A stretch of 64,000 nt of DNA from Cyanoderma ruficeps (Eukaryota > Chordata > Aves > Passeriformes > Timaliidae): positions 1 through 64,000 of the forward strand of contig VZDJ01000624.1 of the NCBI GenBank assembly GCA_008694505.1. Direction: 5' to 3'. Position numbers and translations under genes: made by a program. Under the pieces are notes generated by a model that was not told the origin of the DNA, made no database searches, and was given only the letters and a program-made list of their open reading frames with translations. Each line of letters begins with the position of its first letter. The first letter of the stretch is position 1. Shown here piece by piece: positions 23,974-37,000 of the stretch.

Positions 23974-26252
23974 TGTTCATCAGCTTTGAAGGTATAATTT
24001 CTAATGAGCCAAAATGCTACAAAATATGTTTCATAAGATTATATGATCTATACTAATAATTTACTATGATAAAGAAGTTAAAATATGTCATGATGTGCTT
24101 AAGGCGATGAACAAACAACAGGTCATAAGAGTGGACAGATTAAGGAAACAAAATAAATTTTTTGACAAGTGACTACAGAGAAACAGTTATTGCAAAAAAT
24201 CCAACTAATGTGCTTCCACCCATTTCTTTGTAGGATATCTTTAATAACCACCTGTATAAAGCACTCCAGGTTCTTGAAAGAGAGATGAATTGTCATTTCA
24301 AGAAACATGATTACCACCGACCATTAGGAGTTGTTAAATCTTTAATGTGTCTTGGCTGATCATTTTGCATCAACATGATTCAAAATATCTGGGGCAATAG
24401 GTGGCTTTTTTAGAGACATTTGATCAATGTTAGATGTGTAGCAGGCTTTACTGAATCTGGTGAATCACTTGCAAACACTTGGTGTTGAAATGAATTACCG
24501 GATGTCATTCTCTGTTAACCTAACAGTTAAATTTGGAAAAAAATATACATAAAAATGAAATAAAACAATTAGGTAACACTTTAAGTGGTTCATTATTATT
24601 AATTCATTTAGTATTCATTGTACTGGTGCTGGTCATAATGAATTCATTTGATATTAATGTGGATGTTCTGCAGCAATTTCATTGTAATGCAGTTTTAATT
24701 CACGTGCCATTAAAATAAAGCATTGTCAAAATTTTATTTATTATCCTAACTGCATAATTTCTTATTTTCAGAACCAGGAATTACTGGGTTTGTTTCCTCC
24801 ATTAACTTCATATTTTCATCAAGAGTTCCTTGTCCTAAGCAGATTAATTTCTTTTCCACTGTTAAGTGTACTTGTTCTACATCTTAAAGCAACAGATACA
24901 CATAGCCATACTGCCTTATTTAAAGATTTTAGACTCTATGTGGTCACAGCCCTAAAAAAGTTTGGAAGGAGATGGCTAAACTAGTTAGCTTATGTAACAG
25001 ACCATGAATTTGTGATGGCATATTTAAAAAAACCCAAAAACTAGTATTTAATGGTAACTTCTCTACAGGTAGCTATATTAGCAATATTGTAAGCAACACA
25101 AAAGATATTAGAGCTGTAGTATTATTTAAAATGTACTTGAGTCAGAATGCCTGTAAATTTCAGTTTTAAAAAAAATGAAAATATAGTTGTTTCTCTTTGA
25201 AACAGAGCACACACAAAATACTGTAGGGATCGAGCAAGCAATTTTTAGATGGAATGCTAATCAGAAATATGTTTTATTTCCCATGCAATCCTCCCAAAAG
25301 ATTCAAAATAGTATATAACACTTTAAAAATGAGGAACTAGATTTTCAGTCGCCATCTGCCAGTTGGCGCCAAATAAAAGAAGAGTTTTCAGTTCTTTTCA
25401 TATCCATCAGCTTTAATATTAAGGTGACATGTCATTTGAAACAAACAAATATAACTTTTTCTGAAAACTTGCTGCTTTTTTCCTCTGATTGAAGAGTAAA
25501 TGAACCATTTTTAAATTTTTAAAATTGTAGTGGTTTGTGTAATCACTGAAGTGGGAGAATTAAAGAGGAATGCAAAAATTCTTACAACTGTAAATGTGCT
25601 GAGACAGATGTCACATAGCCTTAGGGATAATACTTACCTTCTAGTTCTTTGGATAGCAAAAAGGTTAAAGAAAAAGTATAGTCAATTTTGGGGGAGGGGA
25701 GAGGGGAGCAGGGGTGAGCAAGTGGGAGAGAACAAAGTTAGACTGTTTTTAACACTTTAAAGTAATATGGTTTTGATGGGAGCATTGGGTGGTCTCAAAC
25801 TCTAATGTGCAATCTCTTGATTTCAAAATGAATTTTCAAAATGAATTTTGAGGTACGGTAAAGTAACAAAAGGGAAAGGTTTCAACATTTAAGTCATTTT
25901 TTCATCATTAAAAATAGTTCTGATTTTCCTGTTATCATCAGTCAGATGGCTACTATAAAAGTATTGCTTTCCTTACACTTTTTTTCATTGTAGTTCTCTA
26001 CACAAAGTCTCCTTTTATTATTGATCAGAAAAAGAAATATTAAATCTCAAAGGGAGAAAGGTATCATTCAAAGCATACAGAAAATATTTGTAGTTGATCT
26101 GGTATGTAAGGGCAAGATCAATAAGGTGGAAACTGAAGATGCAACCTTTCTGGTCTCAAAGCCTGGCTAGTCTTTGTTGCTCCAGTGAAAGGTACTGCTT
26201 TAATCTACAGTACTCTGTCTACCAAAGAAAAATTACATGTCCGAGGTTTAAA
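23974..26252. other. AT-rich stretch without recognisable gene
   Basis: No repeat or gene recognised apart from the G-quadruplex motif listed separately. A 67-base segment at 25994-26060 follows a strong pyrimidine/TAG and ends AAG|GTATCA with one open frame. I rate it as a chance exon-like pair. Confidence 0.5.
25690..25714 (+). other. G-quadruplex-forming motif
   Basis: Four runs of at least four guanines (25690-25694, 25696-25699, 25703-25706, 25711-25714) are separated by loops of 1, 3 and 4 bases. This satisfies the strict intramolecular quadruplex pattern and is isolated in an AT-rich region. Confidence 0.85.
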
Positions 26253-26799
26253 TGCGGGGGTGCGGTGCTGCTTTCGGGGAACTCACATCCCGTTTTTTGG
26301 CTAGCTCTGGCACCGAGCTCACATTGAAAGGTACAGTTTGGCGTGCTGAGATACCTTTCCGATCTTGTGAGTCCTTGCCTTGGGCAGAAGCCTGGCAGTG
26401 GGGAGGAATGAAGAGAAGACTCTTGTGAGGTTGAACTGGGGTTTATTCCTCCCAGAGAGGGAACCCACGAAAGCGAGCTTCCCCCTCTGTCCCTCACCTT
26501 AGGTATCAGGGTGGGGAAAGGGGAAGGCTGGAACCAATCCAGAAGGTGGGGGGGAGTGACCCAGAACAAAAAGGACCAGTCAATGAAACCAATCAATACA
26601 AAAGGTTCCAATCAATGGAACCAATCAATACAAAAAGGGGAGGAAAATCAGGATCCTGCCAATCCCTCAACGGCCTTCTTGGAATTTTCCAGACACAGGG
26701 GGAGGCTGTAAAGTGATGGACAGGACCCACAATTTGGGAGAAACCAAAAAAGGGTTTAACATGGGATACATAGGACAAACCATTGTAAAACAAGGAACA
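26253..26799 (-). mobile_element. LTR (class I-like family, copy C), minus strand
   Basis: Reading the minus strand from 26799: TGTTCCTTGTTTTACAATGG, a U3 with GGATTGGTTCC (26530-26540), a TAAGGTGAGGGACAGAGGGG core-promoter region, and the poly(A) signal AATAAA (plus-strand TTTATT at 26442-26447). A long U5 ends near CCCCCGCA at 26253. The copies at 37.7 and 40.6 kb share these blocks in the same order. The U5 of this copy also matches the 37.7-kb copy across GGCAAGG...GATCGG...TATCTCAG...TGTACCTT. No target duplication was found, so the ends are inferred from the shared sequence. Confidence 0.8.
26581..26638 (-). promoter_or_regulatory. Duplicated CCAAT-box block in LTR U3
   Basis: The plus strand carries CCAATCAAT three times (26589, 26608, 26621). 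Two about 25-base units (AATGAAACCAATCAATAC..., AATGGAACCAATCAATAC...) are 32 bases apart. On the LTR's own strand these are ATTGG boxes upstream of its promoter. Tandem U3 duplications are a common enhancer arrangement in retroviral LTRs; a role here is inference. Confidence 0.7.
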
Positions 26800-27452
26800 G
26801 AAGCATGCAGAAACTTGGTAAAACCCAAAATGCACCACAACAGGTTAAACACATCTGTTCAGTTCTTCACGTGTTCTATCACTATCTAAGTAAGTGCCCA
26901 TATACATGTTTGTTCCTTGAGTATCTTCTCATTGATACACAATTTTTAAGATGGTTGCAAATTAACTATTTCCTTTTCTTTGGTTGCTAAATAACAGACG
27001 CTTACTTTTTTTATATTTTCTTCCCACTCAGAAGAAGCCTAATAGTTATGGTGTACAAATTTGTGGGCTGCAATCCTGGACAATATGGACTCTGAATTCA
27101 CAAATGGTAGTTAACCTTTGTGAGGTGCATTCCCCTGCTGTGCTCACACCACCTATGCTAATATTTTATAATCCTAAACCAACAAGAAAGCTCAACTTAC
27201 AATAGCAAAACGTTTACTGAAATTGTTAGAGGAGGTCTGTATAAGCAGAGATGTCTAGACACATCAAAGTCAAAAGAAATGTGGGATTGCCCATCACATA
27301 CCTCCATTAAAGTTTAGAGATGGACAAGAACCTACCTACAAGGAAGCTACTTTGTCCCGAGAGAAAAGTCAAAACTATAGTCATGACAAACAGGAGATAC
27401 TGAATTTGTTTAGTGTTTGGTGTGAGGTGGAAGAAACATTGCTGGTTAAGTG

Positions 27453-27631
27453 CTTTTGTGATTGCTTGCTGTTTGTTTTTCCTATCTCATTGCTGTTTCC
27501 AGTAAATTGTTCTTATCTCTAACCATGATCTTTGTCTTCTGCGCCTCCAGGTGAATTAGAGGTGGGAAAGTGGCATGTCGTCGTTTCAGTGGGAGTACTA
27601 AATTGGACAATGCAATTCTGAAACCATGACG
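27453..27631 (+). mobile_element. ERVL-type LTR fragment (3' part)
   Basis: CCTATCTCATTGCTGTTTCCAGTAAATTGTTCTTATC and the end CAGTGGGAGTACTAAATTGG ... AAACCATGAC match, block for block, the more complete LTR at 53491-53899. The terminal AAACCATGAC is the inverted partner of the TGTCATGG start of that family. The 5' half is not recognisable here. Confidence 0.8.
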
Positions 27632-30600
27632 GTAAGATACAGTATAAATTTTTCATATCATCAGGATCTTGAGGTTAGCTGAGCCCCAGGGTTTAATTTA
27701 AAGTATGAGCTGCAAAATGAGCTTCATAACAGATTGAATCACCAATTTAAAGAAATAACCTTTTCTAGAAACAGACCAATTATCCTTGGGTGCTGGATAG
27801 TCTATTCTTGGCAAGTACATGTAAGCACGTAAAAGGAGAAACGAAAGGATGTCTGCTTAACTTTATATCAATGAATCCTTGTGGACCTACTATTTCTAAC
27901 TTTTTTTCCTTTTTTTTTTAATAAATAGAAAGGCTAGTCATTTAAATAAAGTTCACCAAACTGAAAAACTACAGCCAGTATTTTAACATCTACCTTCAGA
28001 CAAGATAGACATTGCTTACTACAAAAGGAAAAACTAAAGAAAAACTTTTTGAACTTGTGCAATTATTTCTGAATTGTGCAGAAAATAGCTTACATGCTAA
28101 TTTAACACAAATCCACTATTACCAATTAGCGTAATACAGGCTTAAACACTTGATACATATAAAATGAGTTTTACAACCATGTATACAAAAATGCACAGTT
28201 GAATGCTTCAGTTGCACATAAAATTATTGTAGTTATCATATAGTTTAGAAAGTTCTACTATAATCAGGAGTTCATGTACAGGGTTAGCTATTTAAACACC
28301 CAGACTCATGATTTGGTGCACTGACAGTAGCTAACCACTCTAGAATCACCCTACAAAGTGCTTGGGCCTAAGTGCCTTTGAAACTTTAAGACCAGATTTC
28401 TTGATACAAGCCCAAACTTAAAAGCTATTATAGTTTGATAAAAAACATAAGGAAATTTGAAAAACATAAAGGAAAATTATCTTTACAAGAAACTTCAATT
28501 TAAGATCTCAATATTGATGGGAAAGCTCATAACGGCTTGCAGAGTGATTGGCTGAAGAAGAGAAAAGGGTATGAAGGAAGAGAAGATCCAGAAGCTGCTC
28601 AGAAGTTTAAAAGAAAATGCTAAGCTGACAACTAATTAGCAATTGAAAAGTAAAACATGAAAAACCTAAACAATAAAGGATGCTGTAGATATTATATATT
28701 AAGAAAGGAAAGAAATATATACAATATGTACTTGGGGTCATTTTATGTCAATTTGTTCCCAAATGGTACTCTATTACTTCCAAATCAATATACTGCCAAA
28801 AAGACAGCCAACGTACAGACTGGAAGATAGGAGAAATGTGAACTATGAGACTGGTTAATAACAGCTGTGATGGCAGCACTCATATGGCAAGCATCTGCAG
28901 AAGATTCAGCCATCTATCCAGCCTGTCTACTCCTAAAAGATCCAAGTGGTCAATTTCATGAGTAGTGAAGGCAAAGAGAAGTGCAATAGTGACAGCCTAT
29001 GAAGAAAGGTCTTTAATTCATCATGTGTTAAAGATATTGAGATTACATTCTGTCCATATATTCAAATATTAAGTTCATTAGATCATTCACTTTCCATAAC
29101 AGTTCCTACTTTCTTTTGTGTAAGACGATGAAAGTTTCTACAACTTAATAGAAAGTTCAGTGTGAAGTTAAAAGATGTTTTCTTTAGTTGCAATGAATAG
29201 CATTTCTTTTTTTATAGGGAATTGTTGCAGTGAGATGTTGGCTAGCCTTATTAGAGCTTACTGGGAAATATCGGAAATATCTGGATAAAAGTGGTGTAAA
29301 ATTATGAGAAATTACAGAATTATCAGAAAATGGTAATAGGGGTACACTGAAGTAAATGCCAATAAGAAATGAAAGAATATTGATTTCATGACACCCAAAA
29401 GGAACTTTACTCATTGGCTAAAAAGGAATGAAAAAATTATGTGTAATAGGTCTCATAATGATTCTTGGGTCAAGAATTTTACTATAATGAGATCTACTTT
29501 GATTGGGAGTAAAGAAATTTTCAAAATTAGCACCATACACCAGAGGAAAAATATTCCATAAAATTATTGTCAGGAAAGTCAGAATGCATTTTTTTTAATT
29601 TGGGGGATATTTTCTTCTCGCCTCTACTAAAGAAGAAAAGAAAGCTGAAATAAATAAAACCCCTCAGGAAAAGCCTACAGAATAAGGATGAAATGTGAAA
29701 GCAGAACTGAACAATCTCATGTCCATCTCTTTGAGGACAGGGCAAAAAACTTTTATGCTATGCTAATTCCTGAAAGCTGCTGCTATGCATGTAAATAGGC
29801 AATGACACAGAAAGACATTCTAGATTTGCTGTAGGATCCGACCAGCCTTACAGTCTTAGTGTACAACAACACTCTACTGTAGCATTTACATTTACAAGAG
29901 AATTTACAAGAGAAGAATAGCTTGGTTCTCCTTATGTCTTTTACTGTCATTTTATCCAACTCACCATTCTACATATATCAGAACAATTTAATAAACAGAA
30001 CAATACCATACAGAAACTCAGATATAAGGTTAATTAGAGAACTAATATTTGTTTAATGGTTACCCCACAGGAAGATGAAAGTGAGGTAAGTGTAAAAAGG
30101 ACACAAAGTGCCGATTAATCTAGAATTAAATCAATTTTTGGAAATAATCTCTCTAAGATTTTTTTCTTATAGGACTGGTTTTTGAATGATACTTTAACTG
30201 AAACTACAGACTGAATATGAAATGCAAAGTTTGATTATTTCTTTTAAGGAAAGATCACCTCCAATACCTTACAAGCATCTGCATACATCTATTATCATTT
30301 CAAATTATAGTAAAAAGTGTGGGGATTATAGGCTATGCATGCAGGTGAAAATGTGGAAGTGTAAACACTGTAATATAAAGGAGAATACTTTTAGAATATT
30401 TTAACTGCAATATTTATTCACAATCTTTCTATGGATATATAAGAACAGAAGAAAAGTCAGAAACAAGTACTATTTTTGTTGTTCAAAGTTAGGACTTCTG
30501 TTGTGATAATGAAAGTGAGAACGAGAAAAGCCAAACAGTGCAATAAAGTACATAGGGTCCTTCCATGTGTACATGAAAGATGAAAAAGGGGATAGGGAGA

Positions 30601-33600
30601 TGAGAAAAAGACCGAAAGTAAACTATGAAGTACATTTGGATACATTGTTTAAATCTCATTTGAAGGATCAAAAGACATTTTTAAATTCTAAACCTGGACA
30701 TTTCAGGTTGTCCAATACCTTTGCATACTAAATGGAGAAAAAAATCTAGTAGTCAGATGGTATTGAAACACTGGTAACTTCTAAAAATGATGTACATAAA
30801 GGGTACATTAAAATGGAAAATATAAAGAGTGTTTCACTAATCATGATTATAACATTGAGTTCTAATCTGTTAAATATAGTGTCCTGTGCCTTTGAGGAAA
30901 CTAGGGACAACAATCTAGTACTTGATTAGTTAGGGCAGCCACTGTCTCCCCCAACTGATTTTTCAGGATGAACTCTCTTGATATCTGTCTATATAGTTAT
31001 TAGAAAATCAGCAAAGTATAAAGGCTTCTACGTTTTCCAGCTGATCCACATGAATTGATATTCTGCTGTATTTATCTTTATTGATACATGCTGTGATTAC
31101 AGCTCTGAGGAGATAATTCTCCTAAAACATTAGGTATGTTCATATATGATCCATGAAGAATTTCAGAGTATAAAAAAATTGCACTATTTTATGGAATTAA
31201 GCCAGTCCACTAATGTTTCACTGCACAAACTCACTGAGTTACATTTTTAATTATACAGACTTGCACTATTTAATGCTGTTCCCTTTCCCTCTTTCAGTTG
31301 TAATAGGTATTTATCTTATCATTATGAAGAGATAGTCCCAAAACTGAACAGATGAATTTCTCAAATGTACAAGCCATAAGCACACTCTATGAGAGGGTAT
31401 AAACAATATGGGGTTTACATCTATCAACAACTAAAAATTTTGCCCTTTGTGTTTCTATAGATACCTTTTTTTTGGAGTCCTTGAAATTCCATCTTTTGTA
31501 ATGCACTCTTCCTAAATCTTATTTCAAGATCGGATTTCTAAATGTTTTCCTGATCTTCCCTATCTTCTAAACAATGACTTAAAACTAATTTAAAACATGG
31601 CATTCTGTGTGAGTCTTCATGACTACTATTTCAGATCACAACCAAATTATAGGAAGGAACACACACTGTCCTCTATTAAGTCTTAAGAGTTTTGGGGTAC
31701 ATTTGTATCCAAACATAATAGAACAAGTTTTTGGAGAATAATAGCTTTATTAAAATATAAACAGGATGTAAAAATTTGTCCTAAAATATCCACTTGAAAA
31801 TATTTATATGCAGGCATATAGATACATCCAAGTTTGTTTCTGTGTTTTTTGTGGTAGAGCCCACATTTAGCAACATCAGAAGATATTTACACTCTTTGGT
31901 CAGTTTCCTTTCCCCACTATGAAATTAAGTTAAGTAACTGAATGGAAAGCAAAATAAATTCCTTTAAAAAAAACCCCCAAAACTACATATGCTGTAGGCT
32001 TCCAGTAATCTCCTTTCTCTCTATCAGAAGACAATTGTTAATTGTAAAGTTGATTAACTAATGCCTTTAAATCCTAGGGTGGACTTGAATGAACAGATTT
32101 GTATATTTTTAAAAAGTCAGAAGTAAAATTGACAGCTAATTTACCTTGTAACTGAAGTATTATTCAAACCATTTTCTACCTTAAATAGTTTGTTGTATTT
32201 CTAAAGTGGATAAATATTAGATAAAATATTTTCACTATTTTTCCTCCTGTCTGGTGATACAAAGAACTGAATAAACCCCAACCTGTAGCTGCATGGTTTA
32301 TGGTTTTGATAATGCCAGGAATTTGTAAGTTTTAGGCATGACAGCTGATGATACTGTTGTAAAGCAGAACAAGCTGGAAAATGATTACATTAACTATGCA
32401 ACTTTTTTCCATGTCTGTACTAAATTGTCATTTAAAATTAAAAAATAAAAAGATCAGCAGTTATGCCCATTAAAATAAGAGTTTATTATTTGATTTTAAG
32501 GTTGTGTGGGTGTATATTTAAATGAAATCAATTTCAAAAGCTCAAGAAATATGACAGTGAAAGTTTATTTCCATATTAAATGTTCTTCCATGTTTTTAAT
32601 CACAGAATTAAAGTACTTTACTCCAGCTTAAGGCTACACACATTCTGTTAAAACTGCAATTTAGAACAAAGTTGTTTGTGCAACTGTAAAAGAAAAAATA
32701 AACTCATTAATTTCTCCAAATTATATCATTGGATAATTCTTCAATAGTAAAAACCTTATTCTAGTTGCACAGAGTAAGCCCTATATTTTTTGAAATAGCA
32801 AATTTTTATTTGCTTTATTGTTTTTTAATGATATCAAGGAATCATCCTAAATATGAACTCATGTCAACTCTTAAACATTATGCAAAAACACATAAAGTGT
32901 TACTTTCTGCATCCTAGACCAATAATTCCAGTAATGGATGGAAACATCACACCACTTTTACTTACAAGGCATCTGGCTAAGAAGAGGGAAAAAAAAAAGA
33001 AAATTTAATATTTGTTATATTTGATCTTTGTGAAAGTCTGTTTTAATTTCTGTCTAGCACTCAGCTAGAAATATTCAAAGAATATGAAATCTCTTTTTTT
33101 CTTCCCACATTTTTAACTTTACTATTCCTTGTTTTTCACTATCACTACAAATTTGTAGGAAATATTTCCTTTTTAAAAATCTTGTTTTCTGCATTCTTAT
33201 AAATGAGATTAATCTTTTTGAACTCACTTGTGCAGTATGGTAGAGTAGGTAAAGACATTTTACAGAGCTCAAAGATCTGGTTTTGTTTGATTGTTAATTT
33301 GTCAGTGGTGGCTTGTTTGTCTGTTTTGTTTTGTTTTTTTAGTAAAGAACCAGTCAATCCCGTCATAACCAGATCTATGTAAAATATTAAATGCTATGTT
33401 ATGCAATACAGAATAATTGTGAAAAAAGAGGAATATGCACTTGCCTAAGTTACAATGTACTTTGACAGAGTCAATATGATAGTTTTAGTCGCTATTTCCA
33501 TGTAGAGGAAAAACTTGCATTTTGTGAGTTCCAAGTTCTACAAAATAAGGGGCTAAACCTGAAAGTCAACATCTTTTCCAATTACTACACCATGCCACTG

Positions 33601-33807
33601 AATTTGATGAGTAATTTGCCTTTCAATTGCACTATATGAAATTGACGACTGAGTTCAGTTGCATTCAGGAATGAATGTCTGATGAAAAAATATACTTCAG
33701 AGATTACATAAAGAAAAATAAGGATATATAATCCAGTTAAGCTGAAGAAAAAATGTCAAAGGTTTTTTAACTTTCATTTAGTTCACTTACGACTTTTGTG
33801 CTTTCAG

Positions 33808-33897
33808 ACTACATCTTTTATGACTTGTGTTTACAATTAAATGAACACTTAGAATACGCACTGAAACAGGAAAACAGACTGACAGAACTGCTATCGG
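33808..33897 (+). other. Candidate internal exon (90 bp), unproven
   Basis: A pyrimidine-rich stretch ending TTTTGTGCTTTCAG precedes, and CGG|GTATAAC follows. In the frame open across it (intron phase 1 at both ends, so length is a multiple of three) it reads YIFYDLCLQLNEHLEYAL then KQENRLTELLS, a leucine-rich amphipathic, coiled-coil-like peptide. It contains two CpG dinucleotides, uncommon in the surroundings. I do not recognise the protein. The donor is mediocre, and chance AG...GT pairs are frequent in 64 kb, so this is a hypothesis only. Confidence 0.22.
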
Positions 33898-34010
33898 GTA
33901 TAACTAACATTTATAAAAGTTTACCTTTTCTCTTTGTCCATGAGCATCTCTGCTGTTTCAAAATGAAGTCAAAAGCCTTTGGCTAGCTGACAAAAGACTT
34001 TGTGACGTTT

Positions 34011-34040
34011 AGCTAACGTAAGCTAACGTAAGCTAATGTA
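34011..34040 (+). repeat. Three tandem copies of a 10-mer
   Basis: AGCTAACGTA, AGCTAACGTA and AGCTAATGTA in direct succession, with single-base decay (CG to TG) in the third. Confidence 0.95.
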
Positions 34041-37000
34041 AGGCAGAAAGAAAATGTCATATCTACAGAAAAGATTATTAGTGTAAAGGAAAAGGAGCTC
34101 TGAACAACTAGTGGACTTCAAAATGATTTTTCAATCATTTTAAAATCATGAGAAATGTAGCAAAATTGGTTCCATTTGCCATCCCATCATCTGATGTTGA
34201 GTCTAAGTAGCAGGTATCCATTTATCAACACATATTGGACAGGGGTGGGCTTGTGTTTGCTGTTTCACCTTGTACAGATAAGTGCCTCTTTTTGCACACA
34301 GAACAGTTAATCCTTCTTTTAAGCCTGTCTTTCTATACTTTTTAATAATCTGCTTTCTCCATTTATGAGGTATTTTTAGCTGGTATTTTTCGCATCAGTT
34401 GTTTTGGGGCATATTGCTATCTGGTTTTATTTGCTAGAAATACACATAAGATTTATGTGGGATCTTTTTGTTCTTGAGGATTTTTTCCATAAGAACAAGT
34501 GGAAAAAACCTTGTTCATAAAGCTGCATTAGACTTTCAGATTACCGACAGCTTTCTTAGAAGGTAAATCTGAACCTTGGCTTCAAGATAAATAAAATGAA
34601 AAACATGTTCAAAAATATGACTTTGTAATGGTATTTCTATGGTATGTTGCAAAAAAAGTAGTTTAACATAGAAACACTCTTTTGGAAATCTGATTTTGTT
34701 CATCATGTCTGTGTAATGTACAGTCATAAAAGTACTTCATCCAATGTAAGAATAGCTTCAAAGTTAAGATCAACAATTCAAGATATAAGAAAGAGTTTCA
34801 TTTGAGAAAGAAAAACCATGACAAAGATCAGAAATATTAATTTTAATATTTTTGAATTTGTCTATTTTTGCAAGTACTTTGCTAGCACTAAATAAATATT
34901 GAAATACATTGGGTACAAGTCCTTATTTTCCTAATTCTAAGAATGGAACTTTTAAAATTAGTTCATAGACTACTTTAACACAATGCATATAAAGCAAACC
35001 ATACATTATATTTGTGCTCATTTTATTTGATTACAACATTTTTTTACATTTCTAGGTGATAGCTGTGTTGTATTTTAAATTAATACCAACAGCATTATTA
35101 AATAAATCTTCAAAATTTAGCAGATAATTTTTTTTTAGAACAATGTAAATGTTATTTTTTTAGAGTTAAGACTTTTGTGGGTTTTGGGTTTTTTTGTGTG
35201 TGGTTTGTTTTTTTGTTTTTTTTTTTAAGTAACAAAATACATTCCTGTCAGCCTTCAGCAACGGAAAGCAGATCTATTTTTTTCTCAAGCACCCCTATTC
35301 TGCACTTGATTCTTTCACGGTAGGTAAACCCTTGGCAAGGAACTCCCTCTTGTGGTCAAACATTCTTAATTAGGCAAAAAATCAGCGCCGAGCCGATAGC
35401 ACAAAGTATTAAAGCATGTGTCACTTGAAACCACTGAGATTAACAGTACTGATATAAGTAGTTTTAGTGGAGCAGTTCATTGCAAAATAGAGTTGAACAT
35501 ATGTTTTTATTTTTTTCTTAAAAAATAAGAGGTTTCATCCCTCTTCTGGATAAATCAATTCTAAAGTGAACTCTGTATCTTGCCTCCTTTCTCCTTTCTA
35601 AATCATAGCTGTATCTATAACAAGATCTTAATTCCCAGTCTACTTCTCTAATACAAAGCAAAGTTTAACTTCTCATCCGTTCTGACTTCCCAATTGACAT
35701 TTACAAAAAAATAGTAAATCAGATGATGTTCAAACACTGCAGAAGGGTTGAACATTTCTTAAATTGCATTAACATTTCCAACATACCCCTAACTAGCATA
35801 TAGTTATGGTCTGTGCCAGTGCTCTCCCTTACGCTCTGCAGCAACAATTGAATAGCCCCAAGTTAGGACAGCTTTTTTTGCAGAAATTATCAATGCAATT
35901 AAGCAAAACAAAACTCAAATGTCTGGCAGACTGAAAAATCACCTCATGCTTAGTTGCTTGTTTTAGAATACTACTTCCAAACACTTCAGGAACACCAGAC
36001 CTTTTCTACATCACAGTTGCAAGATAAGAGAATGAAATATCCTGGCATAATGCACCAAAGATAAAGTATTTATCTTAGCCCTACTTTTTCTATATGATCT
36101 GATTTCCATAAGCAAAGACTTTGGATTCAAGTTCTTTTCAAAGTATGGATTTTATATCCTATGAAAAGAAACATGAGCAAAGGAAGACACACAGATATAG
36201 AGGATTTGAAAGGAAAGCAAAGCATTATATAAAGTGGGTCAGTGGATCACTGGCTGAACTTATGGGCCAAAATTGAATTCCTCCCTTGTAAATCCAACTT
36301 CCTATCTAGGTTCACAAGAAGTCCAAACAGTGGCATGAGAATTGCTTGCACTGTGGGCAACCCTGCTATTCAAGTACAAGACAGACAGCAGAAACCAGAC
36401 ACTCACAGGAATAGCAAAATACAATAATTTCTCTTTATGAGCACTTTTACTCATGCACATTAAATACATGACAATGCACTTTGTCTTTAGAACACCTCAC
36501 ATTCCAGCTAGCAGAAATATGGATGGTGATATCAAGATTGGTATTACATTTAGTTTTTCTGGGAGAAAGTACAGCATTAATCTTTATTAAGTAGAAGAAC
36601 AAAAAAGGCTGATGAAGCGATGTTACTAACAGAAGAAGAATTGCTGTTTATTAATAATCATATATTTAATTCCCTAATTTAAAGATTGGGGATCAGAGAT
36701 TAGGCTTTACCTCTACAACATGGAATCCTAGTTCTGGAAAAAAGAGGGCAGAAACTGTAGAGAGTATAAACCACTTTTCATTTTTTCAATCCTGAAATGA
36801 TACTTAGTTATCTCAAAGGCCCTAACAAAGATATAGGAAGTTAGTGGGGATATCAGCAGTATCCAGAACCATGCTAATTTTTTGCATGCTCTTCCAGTAG
36901 ATACCCAAAAGGTTAAATTATTCAGGAAATGCTCAGGGGGTCAACCCCTTGAAGAGATGTCTTGTACAAAACATAGCCTACAGGAGTTCAAGGGGATACC

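Noticed and set aside
26219..26611. 130-codon minus-strand frame
   Set aside because: It lies entirely over LTR C, reading its U3-U5 sequence, and continues into flanking DNA; not a gene.
36492..36541. Exon-like segment after TTTGTCTTTAG
   Set aside because: Two different phases are open and the donor (GTATTA) is poor; typical of chance pairs.
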